In this document: positions 12,541 to 21,043 of the stretch, piece after piece | Layout: each line of letters opens with the position of its first letter | Position numbering within the stretch: the first letter of the stretch is position 1 | Source: Apostichopus californicus | Lineage: Eukaryota > Echinodermata > Holothuroidea > Aspidochirotida > Stichopodidae | Reading direction: 5' to 3' | Length of the DNA: 21,679 bases | Assembly: GCA_020650975.1 (NCBI GenBank) | Contig: JAIPMN010020032.1 | Coordinates: 1 to 21,679 of the forward strand | Notes under the pieces: model-generated | The model's input: only the letters and a program-made list of their open reading frames with translations | What the model was told of the DNA's origin: nothing | Database searches by the model: none | Program-made: the position numbers and the translations under genes

Positions 12541-12860
12541 GTCCGCGTCAGTTTAGTACGGTACGTTACCACGTGACCACCGGTCGAATGCCTGATAGCA
12601 AAATATGTACACGGCTGCTTGGCCAACACTGCTATGATTCTCTTGCCTCAAAGAAACGATAAAGAAGTTAAGATTACACCCTGCTCTTCGTCGCCTAGAG
12701 AGAAAAGCACAAGTCCGAGATGACGGCTCTAAAACGGCTCCCCATGTATTCTGAAGATTACAGTAATCTGAACTGAACGACTGGGGTTACTTTGGGTCAG
12801 TATGCCACTCGGCAATGTTAACGACCCAATGTCGAAATTTCACCTGCAACCGTTCCCGAC
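12541..12860. other. Locally GC-richer patch with E-box and small palindrome
   Basis: Base composition rises to nearly half G+C here, against roughly one third around it. The patch holds a CACGTG E-box at 12570-12575 and a perfect inverted repeat AGATTAC-A-GTAATCT at 12755-12769. No long open frame crosses it, so it is not an obvious exon. A conserved regulatory element or an untranslated exon would fit, but neither is shown. Confidence 0.3.
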
Positions 12861-13246
12861 AAATCTGATTAAGACCCAGTAATCGACACATTTCCGACTG
12901 TTATTTATTGATATGAGCTGTCAGGATTTTAAGTTTGATCATAAATGACAAAACTGATCTATTCAGAGAGAGACATTACCTTTTTCTTCACCAGCGGTTT
13001 TCATTAAAGAACTTCAAAGATGGAAAGGCCAAATTGATTTGTTTGGTGAGGTTCATGATAAAAGAAAGCAAAGAGTGTGATTTATTTATATAAAAGGTCA
13101 TCTCCTCTTTTTCACGGAGTATCACGGGGTAATACAATGTTCTCTTCTTCAAATTCCTATACTTTATGCCGAGACTGATTTTTAAATTTCTAAATTTCTT
13201 TCTTAATTTTTTTAATAAAATCGGACGACCTAAAATGTGGTGTACC

Positions 13247-13390
13247 ATGAAGGATGATCGTGAGGAGGTTATGTACTTGTTTCAAGAACTTACAGATATA
13301 TTGAACGGTGTTAAAGCAGCTATATCTGGAACGCTAAACGGCTCACCTTATGACTATCCCTATCCTACGTATTACATGATTCACTATTAA
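13247..13390 (+). CDS. Possible terminal coding exon, function unknown
   Basis: A frame ending in TAA at 13388-13390 encodes about 45-48 residues. It starts acidic and helical (DDREEVMYLFQELTDILNG), is followed by a small Ala/Gly/Ser segment, and ends in a Tyr/Pro-rich tail (YDYPYPTYYMIHY). Composition differs from the AT-driven Phe/Lys/Asn pattern of chance frames in this window. Just upstream, 13174-13250 contains no AG dinucleotide and includes a pyrimidine-rich run (about 13188-13213). The first AG after it (13251-13252) would splice to GAT at 13253 in this frame. That arrangement fits a 3' splice site and a last exon. No upstream exon, poly(A) signal or homologue is recognised, so this stays a weak candidate. 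The part of the frame before 13247 (from 13166) is Phe/Asn-rich and looks intronic. Confidence 0.22.
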   Translation: MKDDREEVMYLFQELTDILNGVKAAISGTLNGSPYDYPYPTYYMIHY

Positions 13391-13490
13391 TAACATTCTT
13401 TTAGACTCGATGATTCGCGTTTAATATAAAGATATTTCATATTACTGTTTCAAAAATATATTGGGAACTGCTAACTATATCCTATCATTA

Positions 13491-13587
13491 TTTTTGATGG
13501 TTAAGCAGGCCCATTTCTTAACATACGGCTAAAGCAAATCAACAAGGCCGAGACACTAGCACAAATACACACACGGTCATTACTCGG
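13491..13587 (+). repeat. Dispersed repeat, copy 2
   Basis: Second copy of the repeat at 8542-8648, same orientation. The conserved core is 13524-13586 (TACGGCT to TACTCG). Compared with copy 1 it lacks several T-rich bases in its first third and differs at a few sites in the core, so the copies are not recent duplicates. Confidence 0.8.
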
Positions 13588-13915
13588 CTTCTTCCTATAT
13601 ATTAAACTAGCCTATATTATATTATATTTCTCATAGGTCAAGATGCCCGAACAATTCTCGAGATAGTAGCCAGCTCTATGATTTTGTATATTAAGGTATT
13701 TCTCAGTTTAATGTTCCTCATTGAGGTATCGGTACCAACACGAGTATCAAGAATTGACCTTGCCTACAAAAGTGTTACCGTAGCTCTTAAGTATCCATAT
13801 CCTGACAAATATACTTTATAGATTTAACTGTGTACGTTTGTTCATGTTAACATATTACTGTTGTGATACTTAGTGTATCCCACGATACTAGAGACTTGAA
13901 CAAATACTGTTTTTT

Positions 13916-13987
13916 AGTTGTAATTTAAGTGTAAGCCACAATGCCCATAGTTGTAATTTTAGTGTTACTTGTAGGCCAAAATGCCCA
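13916..13987 (+). repeat. Two-copy tandem duplication (33/39 bp)
   Basis: AGTTGTAATTTAAGTGTAAG...CACAATGCCCAT is followed at once by AGTTGTAATTTTAGTGTTAC...CAAAATGCCCAC. The second unit has a few extra bases in the middle. It is a local tandem duplication with moderate divergence. Confidence 0.65.
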
Positions 13988-13989
13988 CA

Positions 13990-15465
13990 CGAGATTCGGT
14001 ATACTCCTATAGACTTTGTCGGTACATTTCTTTCTCGGTATACTGATCCTTATTGGTAAACAACATCCAAATGATACTCTATATTAACGTAATATGTTCA
14101 ATTCTTTTAGTACTGTTTTTTCACAGGGAATAATATCCCCGAGAGGTGGTTAGCGAAACCTTTTTCGTATTTGCTAATTCATAGCTTCATTTTATTGTGT
14201 TACTTATTTCTTCTCTATGCTACATCTGAATTTAGTATGCTCTTGTTTTAAGCATTAATGTTACTCGCATCTTCTCAAATAATTTCACGAGGTGACCCAT
14301 TTTAGTAAGTGTAATTACTGAGATCAGCTTTGATGGTGCACAATTATAATCTTTTCAAGTTATCTTATCATGTCTATCTGTACATTTAGTACAGGGAGTC
14401 CCTTGATAAATATACTCAACAAGAATGAGGTCAGCCGTGCGTCGGGCATATCATCCTATCGTTATTACTTCATACATGATAATCAGTTTCCAGATTTGCA
14501 TAATTCTCTTGTAAAACCTTTTGTTTTAGCAATGTCGAATTGTAATGTAAGACAACAGTATCGTCAAAACGTTTTGTTTTTATACTTACTGTAACCCTGG
14601 ACTAAAGTATGCCTTGTTTGTCTTTATATATTTAATGTAATATTTAATGTAATATTTTAATTAGTGTGCAGTCTTAAGAGTAAGGCTGCTCTAGATTTGG
14701 TCTATGCTTTTTCTGGTAAACAAAGAATAATGATCATTTGAATTTGATTACTGAAAAGTGGACACTTTGTAGACTGCAGACTACATTAAACCTTATTTTC
14801 AATATCTAGTAAGCGTTACCCTATTTGAACTGAATTAACCATGTGTAACTATTACTAAAACGGAATAAGAAGAGGGAAGAACGTAGATTACAAATAACAT
14901 TGAATTCTTATATTTGTTGATGAATGTTAAAAGAATTATTGAACTTTTTTTTTCTGGAGAAGACAGTTTCCTTACAAATAAAGCTAGGTTATTTACATGT
15001 ACCATAGAATAGTATGGTAGGTCTACGCTCAGTGTGATATGATTTTGTTGATCCTTGTCCCAAATTTTGTAGAGTCTGTTGTAACATTAATGCCACAAAA
15101 TAACAAGAAAGAAATATCACTGGCATATTACCTTCCATTTAATGAATTAGATTAATATTATTTCTATATTTTCATATTCATATAAAAAAGGAACGTTCCA
15201 TTTTAAAACTTGCTTCTATCTATCACAATTCTTCCGGATAACTACCAGTTTCTACTAGAGAGTTATTTTGGAGAAAATGTCTTCGGTGAACCCTTAAATG
15301 GTCAGTGTGTTCGAAAAAAAAACATGTTCCTTTTAAGCGGCAGCAAATGTTAAGCTTTACTATAGGTGGCATTTCATACCTAACTATTGAACTGTTCTTA
15401 CTGGGTGCAAATGCTAAAGATATTTAGCGTAAGATGTCATAGCATGCGCAATGAACTCCTTGCAG
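13990..15465. other. AT-rich DNA, no gene seen
   Basis: Only chance-length frames are present, for example 14370-14594. A 12-bp unit (TATTTAATGTAA) is repeated twice at 14629-14652. No other structure is recognised. Confidence 0.5.
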
Positions 15466-15470
15466 TTGTG

Positions 15471-15557
15471 CAGTATGACACAGTACGACAGAGTATGACA
15501 CAGTATGACACAGTATGACACAGTATGACAAAGTATGACACAGTATGACAAAGTATG
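15471..15557 (+). repeat. 10-bp tandem array (CAGTATGACA)n
   Basis: Eight complete 10-bp units and a ninth partial one run without gaps. The consensus is CAGTATGACA, with variants CAGTACGACA, GAGTATGACA and AAGTATGACA. The minus-strand frame over this array (15424-15732), rich in repeated Cys-His-Thr, is a translation of the repeat and is not called a gene. The array ends about 20 bp before the left arm of the inverted-repeat element at 15580. Confidence 0.9.
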
Positions 15558-15931
15558 TTGGTAAATTTAATACAATTTTGTGTAGAGTAAGTGGACCTGA
15601 CGTTTCGATCCTAGCAAGAAGTATAACAGAAACTACAAGGGACAAAATACAAGCACAAAATACAGATAGTTTAATGAGCAGGGTGAACACAAAAGAGATT
15701 GATATAAGAAGATTAAGAGGATTAGTTGACAAAGAGTGGAGAGAAGAAAGAAAAGAAAAGAAAAGAAAGGAACCAATAAGGGGAAGACGAGAGATATGAG
15801 ATCAACCGTAGAAGGAAAAAGAGAAGATTAAGGGAAGAGGGTGGGGAATAAACTGCACAACGACAAAGACAAGAAAGTGTGGAGAAACGGGGTGGAAGAG
15901 AGCTAGGAGAAGAAGGGTGACAGAGGGGAAC

Positions 15932-15952
15932 TGGGGGGGGGGGGGAGGGGGA
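15932..15952 (+). repeat. Poly-G tract
   Basis: An almost unbroken G run with one A sits inside the purine-rich interior of the inverted-repeat element, just before its right end. It may form a quadruplex and is a likely slippage site in replication and in sequencing. Confidence 0.85.
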
Positions 15953-15976
15953 GCAGAAGAACGGTTCCTGAATGTT

Positions 15977-16021
15977 GAGCCTCTAAAGAAGATCCTGCTA
16001 AGATCGAAACGTCAGGCCCTC
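15977..16021 (+). ncRNA. Hammerhead-ribozyme-like fold, probably inactive
   Basis: The order of elements matches a type I hammerhead. Stem I 5' strand GAGCCT (15977-15982) pairs with AGG..CTC (16014-16021, with a CC bulge). A core CTAAAGA follows (15983-15989; hammerhead consensus CTGANGA). Stem II is GATC/GATC (15991-15994 with 16002-16005) around a short loop. Then come GAAA (16006-16009) and GTC (16011-16013) at the expected cleavage position. Stem III would be only ACGT, which is self-complementary and too short to close a hairpin alone, so any activity would need a dimer. The G normally found at the third core position is A here (15985), a change expected to abolish cleavage. The resemblance may be coincidental, because the conserved bases are few. 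Confidence 0.3.
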
Positions 16022-16089
16022 TTACTTTTACACATTCTCTTACACAGGCTCTTTAGTGGATAAGCAGTTTGCTAACAGTTTTTGTTTTA

Positions 16090-16795
16090 TTTGAATAAAA
16101 CTTTAATGACAGAGCGGCAACAATCATAAGTCTATCCTATAACGCAGAACAGTGTAGCTAACAAAATAAACGCACGAATGAATGTCTCAACAGCGCGAGT
16201 AGCCTTAATTATATAAACAAGAGCTTATAGTATACGGCTCATGGTTATCATGATAATGTTAAGTAGCTTAAATATCAGAAGTGCCATGCATCAATTACCC
16301 CAACAACCTACTGCAGCGTCTAATTAATTTTTTTTAATATAAAATTCAGTTACGATTAAAACGCATTTTATCTTGATACATTGAGAAGACGATTGTAACG
16401 TATTATAATGGGATATATGGAATTAAACGGATACAGTCACGAAATTGACCTCAAAATCATTCGTGAACAAGTAATCCATCCGATATTCATCGATAATTTG
16501 TGTAAACGGAAACTGCATTGTTTAGGGATTGAATTCTATAAGTTTCCATTTCTCCTTCTTTTCCATCTCATCTATCTGAAGATTTTTTTCCAGTTGTTAC
16601 ATGGAACGTATTCTCAGACAACTAACTGACTAGACCTGAAGAATGAAGTAAAATGTGAAAGTAAACGTTATTCTATATCATTAAAATCTCTAAATAGCGG
16701 TACAATTGGGATCGCCTTAGTAGTACATGATCATTCTACACACCTACTGAAAATGTTAGGAAGCTTGTGATGTACATATACTGATTTTAAAGTAT
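16090..16795. other. AT-rich DNA, no gene seen
   Basis: A 73-codon frame (16408-16629) has no recognised motif and is of chance length. No repeats or RNA genes are seen. Confidence 0.5.
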
Positions 16796-16800
16796 AGTTG

Positions 16801-16874
16801 TTTGTATTTAAACATTTACCGTTTGAGTTTATTCAAAGTTTGTATTTAAACATTTACCGTCTAAGTGTATTCAA
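16801..16874 (+). repeat. 38-bp tandem duplication
   Basis: Two consecutive units start TTTGTATTTAAACATTTACC at 16801 and 16839 and end in TATTCAA, differing at a few positions in the GTTTGAGTT/GTCTAAGTG part. It is a recent-looking local duplication. Confidence 0.85.
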
Positions 16875-17321
16875 TCCTCCACCAATTTAATACAAGGTAT
16901 CCTGTTCAAGTGGTCTATGTTAATTCTATAAATGTGTATACCTTCATACTCAAAAATTGATAAAAGATGTTCCACGCCAGGTATTTTACTTAAAACGAAG
17001 ATCAGCTCCAGAGTCTGATATCTGAAGAGATGCCTATAAGATATCAAAATCAGTGTTTAAAGTCTGTAAGCTATAAAGCTGTGATGTTTGTCTTAGAAAT
17101 ACTAGTACGATTTCATTCGTTTTTCATTTCCTCCATAAAAATTAATAAAACAAAACATGAATATTGTTTCTGTTCAAGAAACCTGCTTTGGAATTTGGAA
17201 GAAGTTACAGTTGGAACGTAACGAGCTGCGTCATTGTGTAGAATATCCATAATCTTTAGGGATTTAGTTGTTTGCTTCCATTAAAGCAAACTGTGATAGC
17301 TTGCGTCGATGTCATTTATTT

Positions 17322-17338
17322 TATATATATATATATAT
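17322..17338. repeat. (TA)n dinucleotide repeat
   Basis: A pure run of alternating T and A of about eight units. It is a short microsatellite. Confidence 0.85.
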
Positions 17339-17471
17339 GAACAAGTAGCGTGACCCATTGATGGCAGTTTTTGTTGATGGCTCCTCATTGGCTATTGCAT
17401 AGCATTTTAATAAAACTTCTTACCACAGTTCTACTATGACATTTCTCACCTACTGACGCACTCGTTTGATC

Positions 17472-17722
17472 ATCGTCAGTATCAGAACAAAATTTCTGTC
17501 ACTCGCTCTCAGCAGAAGTATGAAGATGAACACACAAATATGACGTATTTACTAAGAATGCTAACTTTCCTCTTCGTAAAAATGATATGATAGAAAAAAA
17601 AAGTTTTTTTTCGAAGAGGAAAGTTGGTATCCTTAGTAAATAAGGTATTTATTATTCATCTTCATATACTTCTGATGAGAGTGATTGACAATAAATGTTG
17701 TTCTGATAATAATCCTTTGATG
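17472..17722. mobile_element. Fold-back (long inverted repeat) element, MITE-like
   Basis: The segment from about 17472 to 17582 is inverted at about 17604-17722, giving arms of ~110 bases around a ~20-base centre of A and T runs. Shared blocks, read left arm forward and right arm reverse-complemented, are ATCAGAACAA, CAGAAGTA, TGAAGATGAA, TATTTACTAAG and AACTTTCCTCTTCG. The innermost ~14 bases match perfectly, and pairing weakens outward with small gaps. An RNA copy would form a ~250-nt hairpin. No target-site duplication is clear and no transposase is present. A non-autonomous DNA transposon, or an inverted duplication made by a replication slip, would both fit. The short frame at 17624-17818 overlaps the right arm and is not called a gene. 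Confidence 0.8.
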
Positions 17723-17729
17723 CATTATT

Positions 17730-18815
17730 TATGTTCAATTAATGTTCCATATATCTGTATCTTCATGATTCTTGCATCAATAATTGTTTCGTTATTGTTG
17801 TTGTTGGTGTCGTGGTAGTATTACCTCGGTAAAATTCTTATGACCGCACTTTAATTTGTTATTAACAACATGCATCCATTTCGTTATTTCTATATTGATA
17901 TATTTCTGTATTTTCACGCTCTACAACCTCTAAAAATGGTTCATAAATCAAATGCTGATGCAACTTGTGACATTAGTTAAATCTGTCTCTCATCGTTCCA
18001 TTTCATACCATAAACATGGTATTACAGTTTCAGATCTTGCCGTCGGTCGTATAAATTGTTCACGAAAACTTTAAGTATCATATTTAAAGTTATATTTTGT
18101 ATGATGACGTAGCGTGCTCACTCACTCATTTGTAGCTATCAGCGTCAGAGGTTTAATCACAATTATGATAGCAGATGTTTCCTCTCAGCAGAAATGCTTT
18201 CAGAATGTTAGGAATAAATCAGATATCTCGTTCTCAAAACATGTTTTAATCCCACTAGGGGATTTATTGTTCGAAGCTATAAAAGGTAATGGAAACGTAT
18301 AGTAAGACATGTTATGCCGCAATACCTTCAAGTTGACACATAAATCAAACATTTCAATCGTTACGTTAGTTGGAGTCATTTAGTATGAAATATTAGAAAA
18401 CGTTAAGGTAATTGCAATATAAAAACACAACTTGGCATAATCCACGCAGTCGATCAGATTTCAAAGTAATTAGTTCATATTTTGGAACCTATATATTATT
18501 GATGATATGATGTAGGACCAACAGCCAGAGGTCAATCATAATACATGGTTTACTTACCACAGTCAAACAAGGTCCTTGCCGGGCAGACACCAATCATTAA
18601 GCCTATGTATGGATTACATTAATATGACATTTCATTCATGAAAACCAGAAATGCATTAAACGTTTCGTTTTATGGCCTCAAATTATTCTTATCGAAAATC
18701 CACCAAGCAGTTTCATTCTCATTGTAATATGTAATTTAGTATTGAAAAATGTGAAGTATACATACGGTCATATTATTATATCTGACGTGCCGATCATTCA
18801 TCACTCATGACACTT
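17730..18815. other. AT-rich DNA, no gene seen
   Basis: Short frames only (for example 18114-18302), without recognised motifs. No clear repeats or RNA genes are seen. Confidence 0.5.
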
Positions 18816-18827
18816 TACAATATATCA

Positions 18828-19275
18828 CTGTAATATGTCATACACCATATATCATGTGTTTCAATTGACTGTAACATATTATAATTATAATTATTATTAT
18901 TACATAATATGATACGAATATGATACACAGTGTCTCTCAGTAACAAGCCATCACGTGTCATATAGCGTCTGTAATATTTTATAAGATGCCTACCATGTGT
19001 AATGCATTACGTAATACTTCAATTCCCTTACATTCATAGATTAGTTCATACCATACAGGACATATTACGTAAATAGTAACGCAACATTATAACCCATAGC
19101 GTCAAATATTCATCACATGTTTAATCCTTATTGTAATATAAACTGCTGTAATGTATAATGTAATACTTCCCAACCTTCATAATCGTCGAGTGCATACCAT
19201 AAAAAACATGAAATATTATGTATACTTTAGTAGTGTAACATTACGATCAATAGTGTCGACCAGCAATCAACATTT
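18828..19275 (+). repeat. Degenerate tandem array of ~145-bp units
   Basis: The best pair of units is about 18969-19115 and 19120-19275. They share GTAATACTTC (19011 and 19160), CATACCAT (19048 and 19193) and ACATTA with ATAG.GTC (19084 and 19238), giving a shift of 145-154 bases. An older partial unit appears to start at 18828 (CTGTAATAT, then CATGTGT). The units are AT-rich and rich in TAAT/ATTA words, so part of the similarity could be compositional. Confidence 0.5.
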
Positions 19276-19400
19276 ACGTTACACATTAAATATATATTTA
19301 ATGAAGTAGTTAATTGCCGTAATATACATCCAATGAAAACCAGGCATCCAAAAGGGTTATATCTGCTCCTCACAAAGAGACGCTATTACAATATAGGAAA

Positions 19401-19514
19401 CAAATGCCATCGGGCATAGTTTCTCTTACCCTGATAAACAAATGCTATCGGGCATAGTTTCTCTTACCCTGAAAAACAAATGCTATTGGGCATAGTTTCC
19501 CATACCCTGATAAT
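19401..19514 (+). repeat. 38-bp minisatellite, three units with internal hairpin
   Basis: Three units start CAAATGC at 19401, 19439 and 19477, and a few bases of a fourth follow at 19515. Each contains GGCATAGTTTC followed by TACCCTGA. The start of each unit is an inverted repeat: ATGCC-ATCG-GGCAT in unit 1, and ATGCT-AT(C/T)G-GGCAT in units 2 and 3, where the change leaves a T-G wobble. The first two units are nearly identical. Confidence 0.9.
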
Positions 19515-19998
19515 CAAATTCACTGAACAAACTTGACGCAACATTAGACAGTAACGTATGGTATCTATTTGATTGGCCATGGCTAATAGAATTCCGTCAT
19601 GGTTTCAACTTTGGAACAATGAAGGTATCGCAATTTAATAAAACAATTCACTTTCTAACTTGGCTGTGTAAACAAGCTTCTCTTTTTCCTTAATAAAATG
19701 AGCCAATGTCTCTCAGGGTGTCCTGTGTAATTGAAAGGTAATATTGATAGCCTTCTTTCTTCTGCCCCCCAAGATAAGTGTTTATTAGGTTAGAATCGTT
19801 ATGGGAACCTGTTGTTGTCTGTTTTGTTTCTTTAGGATCTAAAAAGCAAATGTTAAGCAAATCACATTGGGTTCTAAATCTTATATAGATGTGTGGGTTG
19901 TGCTTTCTCCTACGATAGCACAAAGTTGGCAGTTCTACAAATGTAACATTTACTTTAACATTATCATAAACAATTATGCATTCGATCCATTATCCCGA

Positions 19999-20004
19999 TA
20001 TAAA
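19999..20004 (+). promoter_or_regulatory. TATA-like box
   Basis: TATAAA lies about 98 bases upstream of the ATG at 20102. In AT-rich DNA this word is common, so by itself it proves nothing. It is listed because of the candidate gene just downstream. Confidence 0.15.
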
Positions 20005-20069
20005 CACTGGTAGGAAGAAATGTGTATGGAGTGATGACATGAGATACACCTTTGACATTTTGCGCATAA

Positions 20070-20088
20070 CCCCCCTCCCCCACCCCCA
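20070..20088 (-). promoter_or_regulatory. C-rich tract (G-quadruplex type on minus strand)
   Basis: Three C runs of four to six bases, interrupted by single T or CA, lie immediately upstream of the candidate ATG at 20102. On the minus strand this reads as closely spaced G runs. It could be a promoter-proximal or 5' UTR element if the adjacent frame is a gene. Otherwise it is simple sequence. Confidence 0.3.
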
Positions 20089-20101
20089 AGAAACATACCC
20101 T

Positions 20102-20482
20102 ATGTTCACAGTCTTGTTTGTTATGCTGTTCGCCTGTGTTTGCTTACATGTTGTGACATTACAACATGAAAGGAAATGGAATGGCACAGAGGAGGTTTTT
20201 GGGGATATTAAAAAAACAAATTCTCATCAACTAATTCGATTTCTTTTCCTCGTAAACGCATCGGGACTTGAGTTTGTTCCACAAGTTAAAGCTCATGATT
20301 CCCTGGCTTCCTGGATTCAAGTGAGAAGTGATGAAAAACATAGCCAACGTTTCGTTGAGATGAAGGAAACATCTTTTGCTCAGAATTTCTCTCCGTATTA
20401 TTTAGTTACACGTTTATTGAAGAAAAGTATTACTACTAACCCAAGTTTCTGTCATTCCCAAGGGAAACAATTGCATCCGTAA
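20102..20482 (+). CDS. Possible secreted or membrane-anchored protein, unknown
   Basis: This is part of the longest open frame in the window (ATG at 19976, stop at 20480-20482, 168 codons). By a rough hand estimate with ~7% stop codons, a frame this long is expected well under once in a window this size. The ATG at 20102 is preferred because what follows, MFTVLFVMLFACVCLHVV, is a good signal-peptide or signal-anchor sequence. The first 42 codons are low-complexity and cross the C-rich tract. The 126-residue product would have two N-glycosylation sequons after the hydrophobic stretch (Asn27 in NGT, Asn52 in NAS), a second short hydrophobic patch (LIRFLFLV, 44-51) and a basic C-terminal half with one Cys. 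No family is recognised. It could be the first exon of a larger gene, a lineage-specific small secreted protein, or a chance frame. The minus-strand frame opposite it (19990-20187) is treated as a shadow. Confidence 0.25.
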   Translation: MFTVLFVMLFACVCLHVVTLQHERKWNGTEEVFGDIKKTNSHQLIRFLFLVNASGLEFVPQVKAHDSLASWIQVRSDEKHSQRFVEMKETSFAQNFSPYYLVTRLLKKSITTNPSFCHSQGKQLHP

Positions 20483-20489
20483 AATTGTC

Positions 20490-21040
20490 CTTACCCCATC
20501 TCGAGCCGACTAGTCAATAATTTCAAATACTAAATTTCAACACTGTAACTTGAGAGAAAACTTCCGTACAAAGGGCTATTTTTAATTAAATTTTTCCCTT
20601 TGGTATATATATTTTTCTTTGTCTTTGTTATCGGTATTTAAGGTAGATTAATGTTTCTCAAGCAAGTCACTCACACACCGTAAATTTACTTCATAGTGTT
20701 GTCGCGGTTTAAAATCTTTTTGGGTTGATTTCCGTTGGTATTCGAATTCAAAATCCCCAAGCACTGAAGGTAACTTGACATACAATAATAATATTGATTT
20801 CAAATAACAAAATGAAACTTTCCAATTTCGTATTTTATCTTGCATGTGACTATTACCAACACAGCAACAAAATGGAGATCTCGACTAGCAATGTGGAATG
20901 TTTCTGTTTGATACCGGTATTTTTGTCGTTGTCATTCTAATTTCAATGAACAAAGTATTGAATTCTGGTATTTAATAAACGTAAACTTGTCAAAATAATA
21001 ATAATGATAAAAAATAGCAGTTATTTTTAAGACGCTTAAG
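20490..21040. other. AT-rich DNA, no gene seen
   Basis: No recognised feature is present. An AATAAA occurs near 20972, about 490 bases after the stop of the upstream candidate frame, which is far for a poly(A) signal but not excluded. The minus-strand 65-codon frame (20648-20845) has no recognised motif. Confidence 0.5.
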
Positions 21041-21043
21041 CGA

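Larger units (their letters stand above)
15580..16033. mobile_element. Inverted-repeat element, likely retroelement (Penelope-like?) remnant
   Basis: The left arm at 15586-15616 and the right arm at 15996-16026 are inverted copies with three mismatches in 31 bases. Both carry CCTGACGTTTCGAT or its complement. With one small gap, similarity extends outward to about 15580 and 16033. The interior is strongly purine-rich on the plus strand (AAAGAAAAGAAAAG, GAAGAAGGG) and includes a long poly-G run at 15932-15952. The right end, GAGCCTC..AAGAAGATCCTGCT..GATCGAAACGTCAGGCCC, followed by a TTACACAGGCTC-type segment, is of a kind I remember as a recurrent retroelement-associated end in marine invertebrates. 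Penelope-like elements are known to have terminal repeats that may be inverted, and to carry hammerhead motifs. The family call rests on memory and structure only. No reverse transcriptase or endonuclease coding is left. A frame at 15545-15799 runs through the array, the left arm and the purine tract, so it is probably not a gene. Confidence 0.55.

Noticed and set aside
15471-15557. CRISPR array
   Set aside because: The units are 10 bp and contiguous with no spacers, and the DNA is of animal type.
15424-15732. 102-codon minus-strand protein with Cys-His-Thr repeats
   Set aside because: It is a translation of the CAGTATGACA tandem array; the repeat explains the open frame.
15545-15799. 84-codon plus-strand protein with a charged coiled-coil-like end
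   Set aside because: It starts in the tandem array, crosses the inverted-repeat arm and ends in purine-rich low-complexity DNA, which by itself gives Arg/Lys/Glu-rich translation.
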